Below are positions 1 through 7,721 of a stretch of DNA of 64,000 nucleotides, piece after piece. The stretch is from Candidatus Tectimicrobiota bacterium (GTDB taxonomy: Bacteria; JACPUC01), in contig JACPUC010000003.1 in the NCBI GenBank assembly GCA_016192455.1, positions 301,082-365,081 of the forward strand, in the 5' to 3' direction. The notes beneath the pieces were generated by a model, which was given only the letters and a program-made list of their open reading frames with translations, had not been told where the DNA came from and searched no databases. The number at the start of each line of letters is the position of its first letter. Position 1 is the first letter of the stretch. Made by a program: the position numbers and the translations under genes.

Positions 1-2
1 CG

Positions 3-440
3 ACCGACCCTGACGGCAACCGTTATCCTGTGCTCGACCTTGTATTGTGCCACGGGAGCTTTCTGAACGCCGACAATACGTATGTTCACAGGAACAAGAG
101 CTTTCGGGGGTTCGGCACCTACGGCGACATCCTCGTTCGCGACCGAAAGATGTACGTTGCCCCGACCCCGTTTGCCCTTGCCGAGGAAACCGCCCATCGA
201 CGCACGCTCATCGTGCCGAGCGATACTCCGGACGATGACGAACTTGTTGAGGTCGGCACGCTGACTCGCCGCGAGGTCGATCACATGGTTGTCGCCTACA
301 GCTTCGACCTTCGCACCAACGAGATTTCGACCACACAGGTCCCGAATCCCAATGCAGGGCGAGAGCACATCTTCAAGGCTTACCGCGTCCAGGGAGACCC
401 GCTTGCCCCGGTTTCTCTTCGTGAAGGGGAGGCCGGATAA
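3..440 (+). CDS. Hypothetical protein, 5' end outside window
   Basis: The frame is open at the left edge and closes with TAA at 438-440, so about 145 C-terminal codons are visible and the true start is outside the window. The visible part begins TDPDGNRYPVLDL. It is a soluble, mixed-charge protein with no membrane segment, no cysteine-rich motif and no signature that I recognise. It lies 63 bases upstream of an alpha/beta hydrolase on the same strand, and nothing shows a functional link. A GTG at 30 could act as an internal start, but codons upstream of it continue without interruption, so a truncated longer gene is the simpler reading. Confidence 0.7.
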   Translation, partial: TDPDGNRYPVLDLVLCHGSFLNADNTYVHRNKSFRGFGTYGDILVRDRKMYVAPTPFALAEETAHRRTLIVPSDTPDDDELVEVGTLTRREVDHMVVAYSFDLRTNEISTTQVPNPNAGREHIFKAYRVQGDPLAPVSLREGEAG

Positions 441-503
441 TGCTCAAGGCGGTGCGTTTTCGTGTTCAGATCTCGCAATAACGACGTTAGCGCCTGGGCT
501 GCC

Positions 504-1229
504 ATGGCTGAGTCGAAACCCTTCCTCTTCGTGCACGGCGCCTGTCACGGCGCCTGGTGCTGGGAGCGCGTCCTTGACCTGCTGCGGGTCGCCGGTCGCG
601 ACGCCTACGCCATCGACCTGCCGGGACACGGCGCCCGCGCCGCCGAGGCCGCCGGCGCGCGCCTGCCGGACTACACCCGCGCCGTCGTCGGCTTCATCGA
701 GGAGCTCGACCTGCGCGGCGTGGTCCTCGTCGGCCACAGCATGGGCGGCATCGTCCTCCAGACGGCGGCGGAGCAGGCCGCGGAGCGCCTGGCGCACCTG
801 GTCTTCCTGGCGGCCTACGTGCTCCAGGACGGCGAGAGCCTGATGGGCCTGAGCCGGCCCGAAACGCAGCGGCAGTGGGCCGAACTGGCGGCCGCCAGCG
901 CCAATCAGACGGTGACCCTGCCCACGGAGCTGCCGATCGTGCGTTGGATGAACCGCTGCGAACGGGCCGACCTCGCCTGGGCGCTGCCGCGGCTCACCCC
1001 GCAGCCTTGGCTGCCCGTGAGCGAGCCGGTGACGCTGCGGCGCTTCCCGGACGTCGGCCTGCCGATGACCTACCTCGTCTGCTCCGACGACCGGGGCCTC
1101 ACCCCGGAGCGCTGCCGGCGCTATGCCGCCCGCCTGCCGCACGCGCGCCTCCGCACCCTCGACGGCGACCACGACATCATGATCTCCAACCCCCAGGCCC
1201 TGGCGGCGGCGCTCCTTGAATTGGGATGA
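504..1229 (+). CDS. Alpha/beta hydrolase, plant-methylesterase-like
   Basis: A 241-residue serine hydrolase of the alpha/beta fold, cytoplasmic, with no signal peptide. The N-terminus reads FLFVHGACHGAWCW, the oxyanion-hole region typical of salicylate/jasmonate methylesterase-like enzymes. The nucleophile elbow is GHSMGG with Ser79, an acid candidate lies in VCSDDRG near residue 195, and the catalytic His is in DGDHD at 223. I chose ATG 504 because the fold begins there; an upstream in-frame ATG at 462 would add 14 unconserved residues. The substrate cannot be read from sequence; a small ester or amide is likely. A modular intergenic repeat follows directly. Confidence 0.85.
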   Translation: MAESKPFLFVHGACHGAWCWERVLDLLRVAGRDAYAIDLPGHGARAAEAAGARLPDYTRAVVGFIEELDLRGVVLVGHSMGGIVLQTAAEQAAERLAHLVFLAAYVLQDGESLMGLSRPETQRQWAELAAASANQTVTLPTELPIVRWMNRCERADLAWALPRLTPQPWLPVSEPVTLRRFPDVGLPMTYLVCSDDRGLTPERCRRYAARLPHARLRTLDGDHDIMISNPQALAAALLELG

Positions 1230-1380
1230 GGAGGCGTTCTTGATGGGTTGGGTTGTTTCTTTGTGGGGGAACCTTGTTCCCCCACGCCCCCTTTTCGCGC
1301 GAGCTGCTGCGCAGCTCGCGTAGTCGGGGTGCGCGCGGAACATTGTTCCGGGGGCGAGGCTCCCGCGCGGAAATAAGGGA
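1230..1380. repeat. Modular intergenic repeat, reversed orientation
   Basis: One copy of the window-wide modular repeat. The hairpin module is a perfect palindromic stem at 1263-1285 (GTGGGGGAA ... TTCCCCCAC). The middle module is the palindrome around GAGCTGCTGCGCAGCTC at 1296-1322. The GC-rich terminal module follows at 1326-1375. It fills the gap between the hydrolase and ispG. No protein-coding content is credible here. Confidence 0.65.
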
Positions 1381-1492
1381 TGAAACCTCGGGGAGACACT
1401 CCGCCGCGCCACGCTCCCCTTGCAATCGCCCCGCGCCGAACCTAGCGTTGAGGTGCAAACCTGTCTCAACTGTCTTGACGAGGAGCTCACGG

Positions 1493-2638
1493 GTGGAGCT
1501 GCCGCGCAACCCAACCCGCGCCGTGCGCATCGGCAGACTGACCATCGGCGCCGGTCATCCCATCGCCGTGCAGAGCATGTGCGCCACAAAGACGCAGGAC
1601 GTCGAGGCCACCGCCGCCCAGGCGAACGACCTGGCGGCGGCAGGGGCGGAGGTTGTGCGTCTGGCCGTGGACAGCCAGCGCGACGCCGACGCCGTGGCGC
1701 GCATCCGCGAGCGCACCCGCGCCAACCTCTGCGTCGATCTGCAGGAGCACTACCGGCTGGCGGCGGCCGTCGCGCCGCATGTCGATAAAGTCCGCTACAA
1801 CCCCGGCCACCTCTATCACCACGAGCGCCGCAAGGGCTGGCGGCAGAAGGTGGCCTTCCTGGCGGAGACGGCGGCGAAGCACGACTGCGCCCTGCGCGTG
1901 GGGGTCAACTGCGGCTCGGTGGACCCGGCGAAGAAGGATGCCTTCGACCCGCGGGACTCTGTTTCGCCGATGGTCGCCAGCGCCCTGGAGCACTGCGCCT
2001 GCCTCGACGACCTGGGGTTTACCCGCTACTGCGTGTCGCTGAAGGACTCCGACCCGGCCAAGGTGATCGAGGCGAACCGCCGCTTCGCCGCCGCGCGTCC
2101 CGACGTGCCGCTGCACCTCGGCGTCACCGAGGCCGGCCTGCCGCCCGACGGCGTCATCAAGACGCGCATCGCCTTCGAGCAGCTCATCAGCCGCGGCATC
2201 GGCGACACCATCCGCGTCTCGTTGACGGTGCCGAACGCGCACAAGGGGGAGGAGATCGCGGCGGGAAAGGAGATTCTCGACGACATCGCGGCGGGTCGGG
2301 TGCGCAGTGTTGTGGACTACGGTCTACGGAGCCTCAATATCATAAGCTGTCCGAGCTGCTCGCGGGTGGAGAACGAGGCCTTCGTCGAGCTGGCGGAGCA
2401 GGTGCGCGAGCTGACGAGCTACGCCCAGGACCACGCCCTCACCATTGCCGTCATGGGCTGCCGCGTCAACGGCCCCGGCGAGACCGATGACGCCGACCTC
2501 GGCCTCTGGTGCGGCCCCCACTTCGTCAACCTGAAGCGCGGCGGCGAATCCCTCGGCGCCTACCCGTACAGCGAAATCCTCCCCCGCCTGAAGGAGGAGC
2601 TGGATGCGCTGATCGGGGCAAAGGCGGGGCGGAGGTGA
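1493..2638 (+). CDS. ispG: 4-hydroxy-3-methylbut-2-en-1-yl diphosphate synthase IspG
   Basis: A 381-residue IspG (GcpE), the 4Fe-4S enzyme that reductively converts MEcPP to HMBPP in the methylerythritol phosphate route to isoprenoids. The N-terminal TIM barrel begins [21 protein letters not shown]. The C-terminal cluster-binding domain shows CPSCSR and [10 protein letters not shown], which supply the three cluster cysteines and the conserved Glu. I chose the GTG at 1493 because GAGGAG at 1480-1485 sits seven bases upstream and the first residues match the family; the frame is open further upstream only through repeat sequence. It is monocistronic as far as can be seen. Length is normal for the bacterial type. 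Confidence 0.97.
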   Translation: MELPRNPTRAVRIGRLTIGAGHPIAVQSMCATKTQDVEATAAQANDLAAAGAEVVRLAVDSQRDADAVARIRERTRANLCVDLQEHYRLAAAVAPHVDKVRYNPGHLYHHERRKGWRQKVAFLAETAAKHDCALRVGVNCGSVDPAKKDAFDPRDSVSPMVASALEHCACLDDLGFTRYCVSLKDSDPAKVIEANRRFAAARPDVPLHLGVTEAGLPPDGVIKTRIAFEQLISRGIGDTIRVSLTVPNAHKGEEIAAGKEILDDIAAGRVRSVVDYGLRSLNIISCPSCSRVENEAFVELAEQVRELTSYAQDHALTIAVMGCRVNGPGETDDADLGLWCGPHFVNLKRGGESLGAYPYSEILPRLKEELDALIGAKAGRR

Positions 2639-2660
2639 GGCCGCAGGACAATAACCGCCC

Positions 2661-2689
2661 TTGACAGGGTGGGCACAAACCGGCATTGT
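2661..2689 (+). promoter_or_regulatory. Possible promoter of the PIN cassette
   Basis: A perfect TTGACA at 2661-2666 is followed after 17 bases by CATTGT at 2684-2689, a weak -10. It lies 75 bases upstream of the first cassette gene, just after the ispG stop. Confidence 0.35.
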
Positions 2690-2764
2690 GTGGCCGGAAA
2701 AGAAGGAAAAGAACCAGTCTATTCCTTGTCCCGCGCTCGTCTGAGATGCGGTCGAGAAAGAGCC

Positions 2765-3427
2765 ATGACCATCCAAGCGCCAACCTTTTTTGAGATGTCC
2801 ATCGTGATCTTGGCGCGGATGCATAATCCGTCCATTCTCAACCCTGATTTCCTCCGCCTCCATGGCATCGTCCCCCAGGAATGGGAATTGGTGGAAGCGC
2901 CATTGTGCACTGAGCCGTTTGCGAAAGTCGCGTACAAATGCGGCGTCACGGTGCTTGCGCAGTTCGACCGGCTGATCTTCTCCGAGCAGACGGATGGTGA
3001 CCGGCTTGAGCATTGCCGCATCCCCGATATAGCCGCCAAGTATGTAGAAACACTGCCCCATGTGGATTACAGAGCGGTGGGAATCAATCCCAAGGCACGC
3101 ATTATGCTAGAGGGGGAGCCAGAGGTCCGCGCCTTCCTGCTAGGGAAGTTTCTGGCTCGCGGACCATGGGATGAGCTTGACCACGGCAAGCCGCTCGTGT
3201 CCCTTTCCTTCGCGTATGCAAGGAAGGGTGGCGCAATGAATATTACAATACAGGGGGAAACGCCAAGCGGCGCCCCCCCTCGGCAATCGTTGCTGGTCGC
3301 CTCCAATTTTCATCATGAAGTTGAGCCGGGGCAAGATCGAGCCATGCAAATAAAGCAAATATGCAGGGCATGGGCAGAGGATGTGACCTGCTTCTCCCAG
3401 TGGATAGCCGCAGTGTTTTCAGCATAA
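2765..3427 (+). CDS. Uncharacterised first protein of PIN cassette
   Basis: A 220-residue soluble protein, not recognised with certainty. It starts MTIQAPTFFEMSIVILARM, continues with NPSILNPDFL and the segment AAKYVETLPHVDYRAVGINPKA, and has a mixed beta/alpha look without cysteine motifs or membrane spans. The overall pattern (an early strand, a Y-x-x-L helix, then a strand ending in xAVGIN) resembles loosely the sporadically distributed TIGR04255 type of protein; this is a visual impression only. ATG 2765 follows GAGAAAG and is better placed than the GTG-type start 96 bases upstream. The next gene begins 10 bases after its stop, and the set of three ends with a PIN toxin-like protein, so it probably belongs to that unit. 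Confidence 0.75.
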   Translation: MTIQAPTFFEMSIVILARMHNPSILNPDFLRLHGIVPQEWELVEAPLCTEPFAKVAYKCGVTVLAQFDRLIFSEQTDGDRLEHCRIPDIAAKYVETLPHVDYRAVGINPKARIMLEGEPEVRAFLLGKFLARGPWDELDHGKPLVSLSFAYARKGGAMNITIQGETPSGAPPRQSLLVASNFHHEVEPGQDRAMQIKQICRAWAEDVTCFSQWIAAVFSA

Positions 3428-3437
3428 GGGGCCCGTC

Positions 3438-4064
3438 GTGTCCACCTCCACACACGAAAGATGGTTCTTGCGGGAAGCGGCGTGGGCCTCTTTTTTCACA
3501 AGACGTTCGTTGGCCGAGATTCTGATCAATCGGCATGCGGGCGCAAGGCGGGCGATGGTCCACAGTGTCACAGCAACCCCCTTGGGAGCGTTCTTCGCAA
3601 AGCCGTTGGCCGAGGAACAAGGAGGGATTTTCTCTGTCACCGAGGCAGTCGGGCTCGAGCAGGACGCGCAAATCCTGCACGTGGTTCGCGATATTCTTCC
3701 TGCCCTGGAACTACGAAGTCAATCCGACGACACCCTTGATACTCTCCCCGAAGGCGAGTCGCTAGACGCTCTGACGGCTCAGATCATAGACGCAAGGCGC
3801 CAGTCGCTTGCGTGGTTCATGGTACCGATAGAAGCTGAGGCGGGCACGCCGGAAGGGAGAACCAGCGAGACAGCGGAAGCGATCTCTTGCACGACATTGC
3901 CGGAATCAGAAGGAGACACCGAGGTCGCTCAGGCAAACCGCAAGGCAATAGAGCTTCTCCGATCATGGCGTGAAGGGGACGAGCAAGAGCAAAGAGAGAC
4001 GCTTGAACACCTCAAGGCCGCCATTGATGCGCAGCCCCTCTCGAACAGAAGGCGGTTCGCATGA
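3438..4064 (+). CDS. Uncharacterised protein with antitoxin-like C-terminal tail
   Basis: A 208-residue protein starting at GTG 3438. The first 150 or so residues are not recognised. The final stretch, roughly residues 164-208, reads NRKAIELLRSWREGDEQEQ and ends LSNRRRFA. It strongly recalls the short cyanobacterial-type small proteins (A-I-x-L-L-x-x-W ... EQRETLEYLxxALDExRLSxRxLF) that are commonly found directly upstream of PIN toxins as presumed antitoxins. Here that tail is fused behind a larger domain. The last codons overlap the PIN gene by four bases (ATGA), as in translationally coupled toxin-antitoxin pairs. My inference is an antitoxin or regulator of the PIN protein; the family match rests on memory of the motif. 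Confidence 0.75.
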   Translation: MSTSTHERWFLREAAWASFFTRRSLAEILINRHAGARRAMVHSVTATPLGAFFAKPLAEEQGGIFSVTEAVGLEQDAQILHVVRDILPALELRSQSDDTLDTLPEGESLDALTAQIIDARRQSLAWFMVPIEAEAGTPEGRTSETAEAISCTTLPESEGDTEVAQANRKAIELLRSWREGDEQEQRETLEHLKAAIDAQPLSNRRRFA

Positions 4065-4519
4065 GCGACGTGGTTCTCCTCGATACCGGCATCCTCGGCC
4101 TGGTGACGAATCCTCGGGGAGGCGAGCGCTCCAGAGCTTGCAATCAATGGCTGGAGACCGTGCTCCAACGGGGAGCAAGAGTCGTCGTCCCTGAAATTGC
4201 TGATTACGAGTTGCGCAGGGAGTTATTGCGCGCTCGCATGGAAAAGGGGCTGGAGCGGCTCAACGAGTTGGTGGGGACCCTTTCCTACCAGCCGCTCACG
4301 ACCAACATCATGCGGCAAGCCGCGGCGAATTGGGCCACGGTGCGCAACAGGGGACAGCCCACGGCGGATGCCAGCGCCCTCGATGGAGATGCGATTCTCG
4401 CAGCACAGGCCATGGCGTGCGGTGATGCCGCAACGGTGGTCATTGCCACCGACAATGTTGGTCACCTGTCGCGGTTCGACGGCATCAACGCCCGCGGCTG
4501 GGACGAAGTGACTGCCTAA
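4061..4519 (+). CDS. PIN-domain ribonuclease, probable toxin
   Basis: A 152-residue PIN-fold protein. The acidic residues expected to hold the catalytic metal are visible: Asp8 in LLDTGIL, Glu50 in ADYELRREL, Asp110 in LDGDAILAAQA and Asp131 in IATDNVGH. PIN proteins of this size are usually VapC-type RNases that are silenced by a neighbouring protein. The start ATG overlaps the upstream stop by four bases, tying it to the preceding gene. Codon use is slightly less GC-rich than in ispG upstream and the hydrolase downstream, suggesting acquisition. The RNA target cannot be predicted. Confidence 0.85.
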   Translation: MSDVVLLDTGILGLVTNPRGGERSRACNQWLETVLQRGARVVVPEIADYELRRELLRARMEKGLERLNELVGTLSYQPLTTNIMRQAAANWATVRNRGQPTADASALDGDAILAAQAMACGDAATVVIATDNVGHLSRFDGINARGWDEVTA

Positions 4520-4564
4520 CCCCCTTCCCAGCCCCAGCTAATCCCCGCCGTCTACCCACCATCC

Positions 4565-5194
4565 TCACGCCCTCACCCCCGCCGGCGTCAGCCGCAGGCG
4601 GTCGCTCGTTGTCAGGGTGACGTTGTAGTTGTACGCCGGGCCGCCGAGTTGTTCCAGGATGAAGGCTTCGGCGCCTTCCGGGCCGGTGGTGCAGTCGAGC
4701 GGCAGGACGCTGCGGAAGTGGCGCACGTGGAAGCCGAGGACGGCGTGGTAGACGCAGACGGTGGAGACGACGCCGGTGACGATGATGGCGTGCGTCTCCG
4801 GGGTGATCCCCATGCTGGCGAGGAGGGCGTCCATGCGGGTGTTGTAGAAGCAGTCGTGGGTGTGCTTGTCCACCACCGGCTCGCCCGGCAGCGGCGCCAC
4901 CTCGGGCACGATCACCGGCCCGGAGGTCCCCTCGATGAGGTAGTGGTCGCGCCCGAAGCGCGTGAACACCGGGTTGTCCGGCAGGCGCACGGAGCGCACG
5001 TAGATGACCGGCGCGCCGGCGTCGCGGCAGCGCCGCAGCAGGGCCGCCGTGCCGCGGATCGCCCCCTCCGCCTGCGGCCCGATGTACTTCTTGCCGCTCG
5101 GCTTGCAGAACTCGTTCTCCATGTCCACGATGACGAGCGCCGTGCTCTCGGGCGCCAGCTCGATATCCTGAAGCTTTCCGCCTCTACCGTCCAT
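4565..5194 (-). CDS. Isochorismatase-family cysteine hydrolase
   Basis: A 209-residue cysteine hydrolase of the isochorismatase/nicotinamidase superfamily, cytoplasmic. The Asp-Lys-Cys triad is visible: Asp24 in LVIVDMENEFC, Lys110 in VVDKHTHDCF and Cys147 in GVVSTVCVYHA, the last preceded by the usual cis-peptide segment. The family hydrolyses amides, N-carbamoyl groups or isochorismate, and the substrate here is unknown. The ATG at 5194 is preceded by a strong GAGGAGG; the frame extends further upstream but only through non-conserved Arg/Gly-rich sequence. It is downstream of, and probably co-transcribed with, the MBL-fold gene that ends 95 bases before it. Confidence 0.9.
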   Translation of the reverse strand: MDGRGGKLQDIELAPESTALVIVDMENEFCKPSGKKYIGPQAEGAIRGTAALLRRCRDAGAPVIYVRSVRLPDNPVFTRFGRDHYLIEGTSGPVIVPEVAPLPGEPVVDKHTHDCFYNTRMDALLASMGITPETHAIIVTGVVSTVCVYHAVLGFHVRHFRSVLPLDCTTGPEGAEAFILEQLGGPAYNYNVTLTTSDRLRLTPAGVRA

Positions 5195-5288
5195 GACATC
5201 CTCCTCGAAAGGCCGCCACGGCCCCTGGTTGCGATGCCGTCTGATCCCCAGCGCCGGGCAGGCCGCGCCGCCCTGCCCTTTCACCAAG

Positions 5289-6272
5289 CTACCCCACCCC
5301 CGCCGCGACGGCTTCAACGACGAGGCGGCTGCCGACGCTGCTCGGCGCGTAGGCCTCCGGCAGCTCCTGCGCCAGCCGGTGAATCGCCTTCCAGCCGGTG
5401 CAGTGGCCCGGCATGATGATCGCGGGCGCGATGCGCCGCAGCTCCGCCACCGTTGGCCCGATGATCGGCTCGAAGATCGGCCCGGTAAGGTGCAGGCCGC
5501 CGAGCAGGGCGTGGATGCGCTCGACCCCCGTCAGCTCGCGCGCGTAACGCAGCGTGTTGATCGCCCCGGCGTGCCCGCAGCCGGTCAGCACCACCAGCCC
5601 CTTGCCGCGCACGTTCACCACCAGCGCCTGGTCGTCATGGATGAGCGGATCGGGCCGCCAGGCGCCGTCGATCTCGGCGTAGTGGATCGGGAAGCCGCGC
5701 TCGAAGTCGGTGCTGCGGTGAATTTGCCCGGTGACGAGCACCATCCCCTCGATGAGGTAGGAGGGGCCGCGCGCCTCGACGAACTCCACCCCCTCCTGCT
5801 CGAGCAGGCGGCGGTCGGGGGCGGGGGTGTTGATCTCGTGCCCGTCGGGAAAGATCACCTTGCGCTTCAGGAAGGCGTCCGGGTGCAGCAGCACCGGCAT
5901 GCCCCGCCGCCCCAGCCGCCGCAGCATGCCGACGAGCCCCTGCGTGTGGTCGATGTGCCCATGGCTCAGGATGATGCTCTGCAGATCGGCGGGTTTCACC
6001 TCCAGGACGTCCATGTTGTGGATGAGGCCGTGGGTGCTGATGCCGGCGTCGAAGAGGAGCATGGCCGAGCGCTCCCCCGCGGCAACCCGCACCAGCGCCG
6101 CGTAGCCGTGCTCCGCCAGCAGGGATTTGCGCTCCCCCCAGGTCACGGTGTCCGCAAGCTGCGGACGCTTCACCTCCTCGGTGCTGGGCAGGAAGATGTC
6201 GATGCTGTTGTCCAGCAGGATGGTGATGTCGACACGGTCCACAGCTTTGAGATTCGTCGCCGCTGCGTCCAT
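5289..6272 (-). CDS. MBL-fold hydrolase, COG1237 type
   Basis: A 327-residue metallo-beta-lactamase-fold protein. It carries the binuclear-metal motif SHGHIDHTQGL, a second metal His in GLHLTG and a third in IIMPGHCTG, plus ILLDNSID near the N-terminus. This arrangement matches the COG1237 group (dihydropterin/ribofuranosyl-aminobenzene phosphate synthase-like), whose bacterial members mostly have unknown substrates. There is no signal peptide. I chose ATG 6272 with GGGGAGGAGG just upstream; upstream sequence in the same frame is low-complexity Arg-rich. It follows the LVIVD-repeat gene by 88 bases on the same strand, so the two may form an operon. Confidence 0.88.
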   Translation of the reverse strand: MDAAATNLKAVDRVDITILLDNSIDIFLPSTEEVKRPQLADTVTWGERKSLLAEHGYAALVRVAAGERSAMLLFDAGISTHGLIHNMDVLEVKPADLQSIILSHGHIDHTQGLVGMLRRLGRRGMPVLLHPDAFLKRKVIFPDGHEINTPAPDRRLLEQEGVEFVEARGPSYLIEGMVLVTGQIHRSTDFERGFPIHYAEIDGAWRPDPLIHDDQALVVNVRGKGLVVLTGCGHAGAINTLRYARELTGVERIHALLGGLHLTGPIFEPIIGPTVAELRRIAPAIIMPGHCTGWKAIHRLAQELPEAYAPSSVGSRLVVEAVAAGVG

Positions 6273-6360
6273 GCCCCCCTCCTCCCCAATACCCCATAAG
6301 GGCCGGCGCCCTGGCGATCGTGCCGCCCGGCGGAGGGGCCCCACCCCCCACAGTCGCCGC

Positions 6361-7482
6361 CTACACGTACTCCAGTATCTCAAGTCCGCCCAGGCGGTCA
6401 AGGAGATAGAGGCGGCCGTCCGGCGTGACGTAGACGTCGTTGCTCTGGGGATAGGCATGGCCGGGGGCGGGCTGGGGCAGGTGGCGGGCGATCTCGGCGA
6501 GGCGGTAAGGGTTGCCGAAGTCGAGGACGCGCAGGCCGCCGGCGAACCAGGTGACGGCGACGCGGTTGTCGTAGAGACGCTCCTGCGGCTGGTGGGCGCC
6601 GAAGGTGACGTGCGGCGGCAGATCGGCGGGACGCGGCAAAAGGTAGGTCGAGACCGGCACCGGGCGCGTCTCCTCCGTCGCGTCCACCATCCAGACGAAG
6701 GCCGGGGTGCGGTCGTGGAGGCGCTCGGAGATGACCTCTTCGTCGGCCACGAAGAGCCAGTCGCCGCCGTGCAGGGGCCAGGGGATGCGCAGCACCGTGT
6801 GCGTCGGGCTGGGGTAGGGCGGGCTCCAGTCGAGGTGGGCGAGCAGCTTGGGCCGGGAGAGGTCGCCGATGTCGAGGATGACGAAGCCGCCGTGCCAGTA
6901 GCTCACGTAGAGGCGGTCGCCGTGGCGCAGCGGATGGTGGGTGCGGTGCGCCCGCCCCTGCCAGGTCGGCTCCTCGCGGCCCGCCGTCCATTGCCCCGGC
7001 AGCCACCAGCGGCCCACCTCGCGCGGCCGCGTCGGCTCGGCGAGGTCGAGGATCATGACGATGTTGCCGACGTAGCCGTCGACCTCCGGGGAAAGGTAGG
7101 CGTAGCGGCCGTCGAAGTCGAAGCGATGCACCCCCTTGCCGGCGCAGCGCCAGAAGGCCAGCTCGCGGGGGGCATGCCGCGTGCTGATGTCGAACACCTT
7201 CAGGCCGCCGTCGCCCTGGCGGCCCGGGCCGAGGTGCTCATGGTTCACCAGCATCAGGTCCCCATGCACGCGCACCTTATGGGAGTGCATCCCCTGCGGC
7301 ATGCCGAGCGTGGCGACGAGGCGGGGCGAACGCGGTTCGCGCACATCGAGGATGGAGGTGCCGCGCGGTGGCGCCATGTGGCCGACGTAGGCGTAGCCAT
7401 CCTCCACCACCACCTGGCCGCCGCCGGGGATGTCGATGCGTCCCAGCAAACGCAACCCCTGCGTGGGCGGCTCCGTCGCCAC
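6361..7482 (-). CDS. LVIVD-repeat beta-propeller-like protein
   Basis: A 373-residue protein made of repeated blocks that end in VDVREP / LKVFDIST / MILDLAEP / FVILDIGD / LRVLDFGN, the LVIVD repeat that folds as a propeller-like sheet. His clusters (MHSHKV, NHEHLGP, HRTHHP, SPTHTVL) recur between the blocks and could bind metal, as in the distantly similar selenium-binding/methanethiol-oxidase propellers; that link is speculative. There is no clear signal peptide, so cytoplasmic location is likely. The start is GTG at 7482 with GAGGAGG six bases upstream. It is first in a leftward set with the MBL-fold enzyme and the cysteine hydrolase. Confidence 0.85.
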   Translation of the reverse strand: MATEPPTQGLRLLGRIDIPGGGQVVVEDGYAYVGHMAPPRGTSILDVREPRSPRLVATLGMPQGMHSHKVRVHGDLMLVNHEHLGPGRQGDGGLKVFDISTRHAPRELAFWRCAGKGVHRFDFDGRYAYLSPEVDGYVGNIVMILDLAEPTRPREVGRWWLPGQWTAGREEPTWQGRAHRTHHPLRHGDRLYVSYWHGGFVILDIGDLSRPKLLAHLDWSPPYPSPTHTVLRIPWPLHGGDWLFVADEEVISERLHDRTPAFVWMVDATEETRPVPVSTYLLPRPADLPPHVTFGAHQPQERLYDNRVAVTWFAGGLRVLDFGNPYRLAEIARHLPQPAPGHAYPQSNDVYVTPDGRLYLLDRLGGLEILEYV

Positions 7483-7550
7483 GGAAGGCCTCCTCGCCGC
7501 GGGCGTGGCGCAGGTGAAGAAAGCTCCGGTGGTTCACGGGTTCGCGGTCG

Positions 7551-7665
7551 CGAGGGAGCCTTGCCCCCTCGCGCGCCCCTCACCCCTGGCCCCTCTCCCA
7601 ATGGGAGAGGGAACGGGTGAGGGAGGGTGTGGGGGAGGAGGGTCCCCCGGAAGATAACCACCCCC
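7551..7665. repeat. Modular intergenic repeat
   Basis: A copy of the modular repeat with terminal module CGAGGGAGCCTTGCCCCCTC, then the middle palindrome based on CTCTCCCAATGGGAGAG (about 7579-7622), then the GTGTGGGGGA hairpin module. It separates the M23 peptidase 3' end from the LVIVD gene 5' side. Confidence 0.65.
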
Positions 7666-7721
7666 GCCCCCTCCGCTTCAACACCGAGGGCGTGTACGGC
7701 TGCCTGGGGGAGGAGTTGCCC

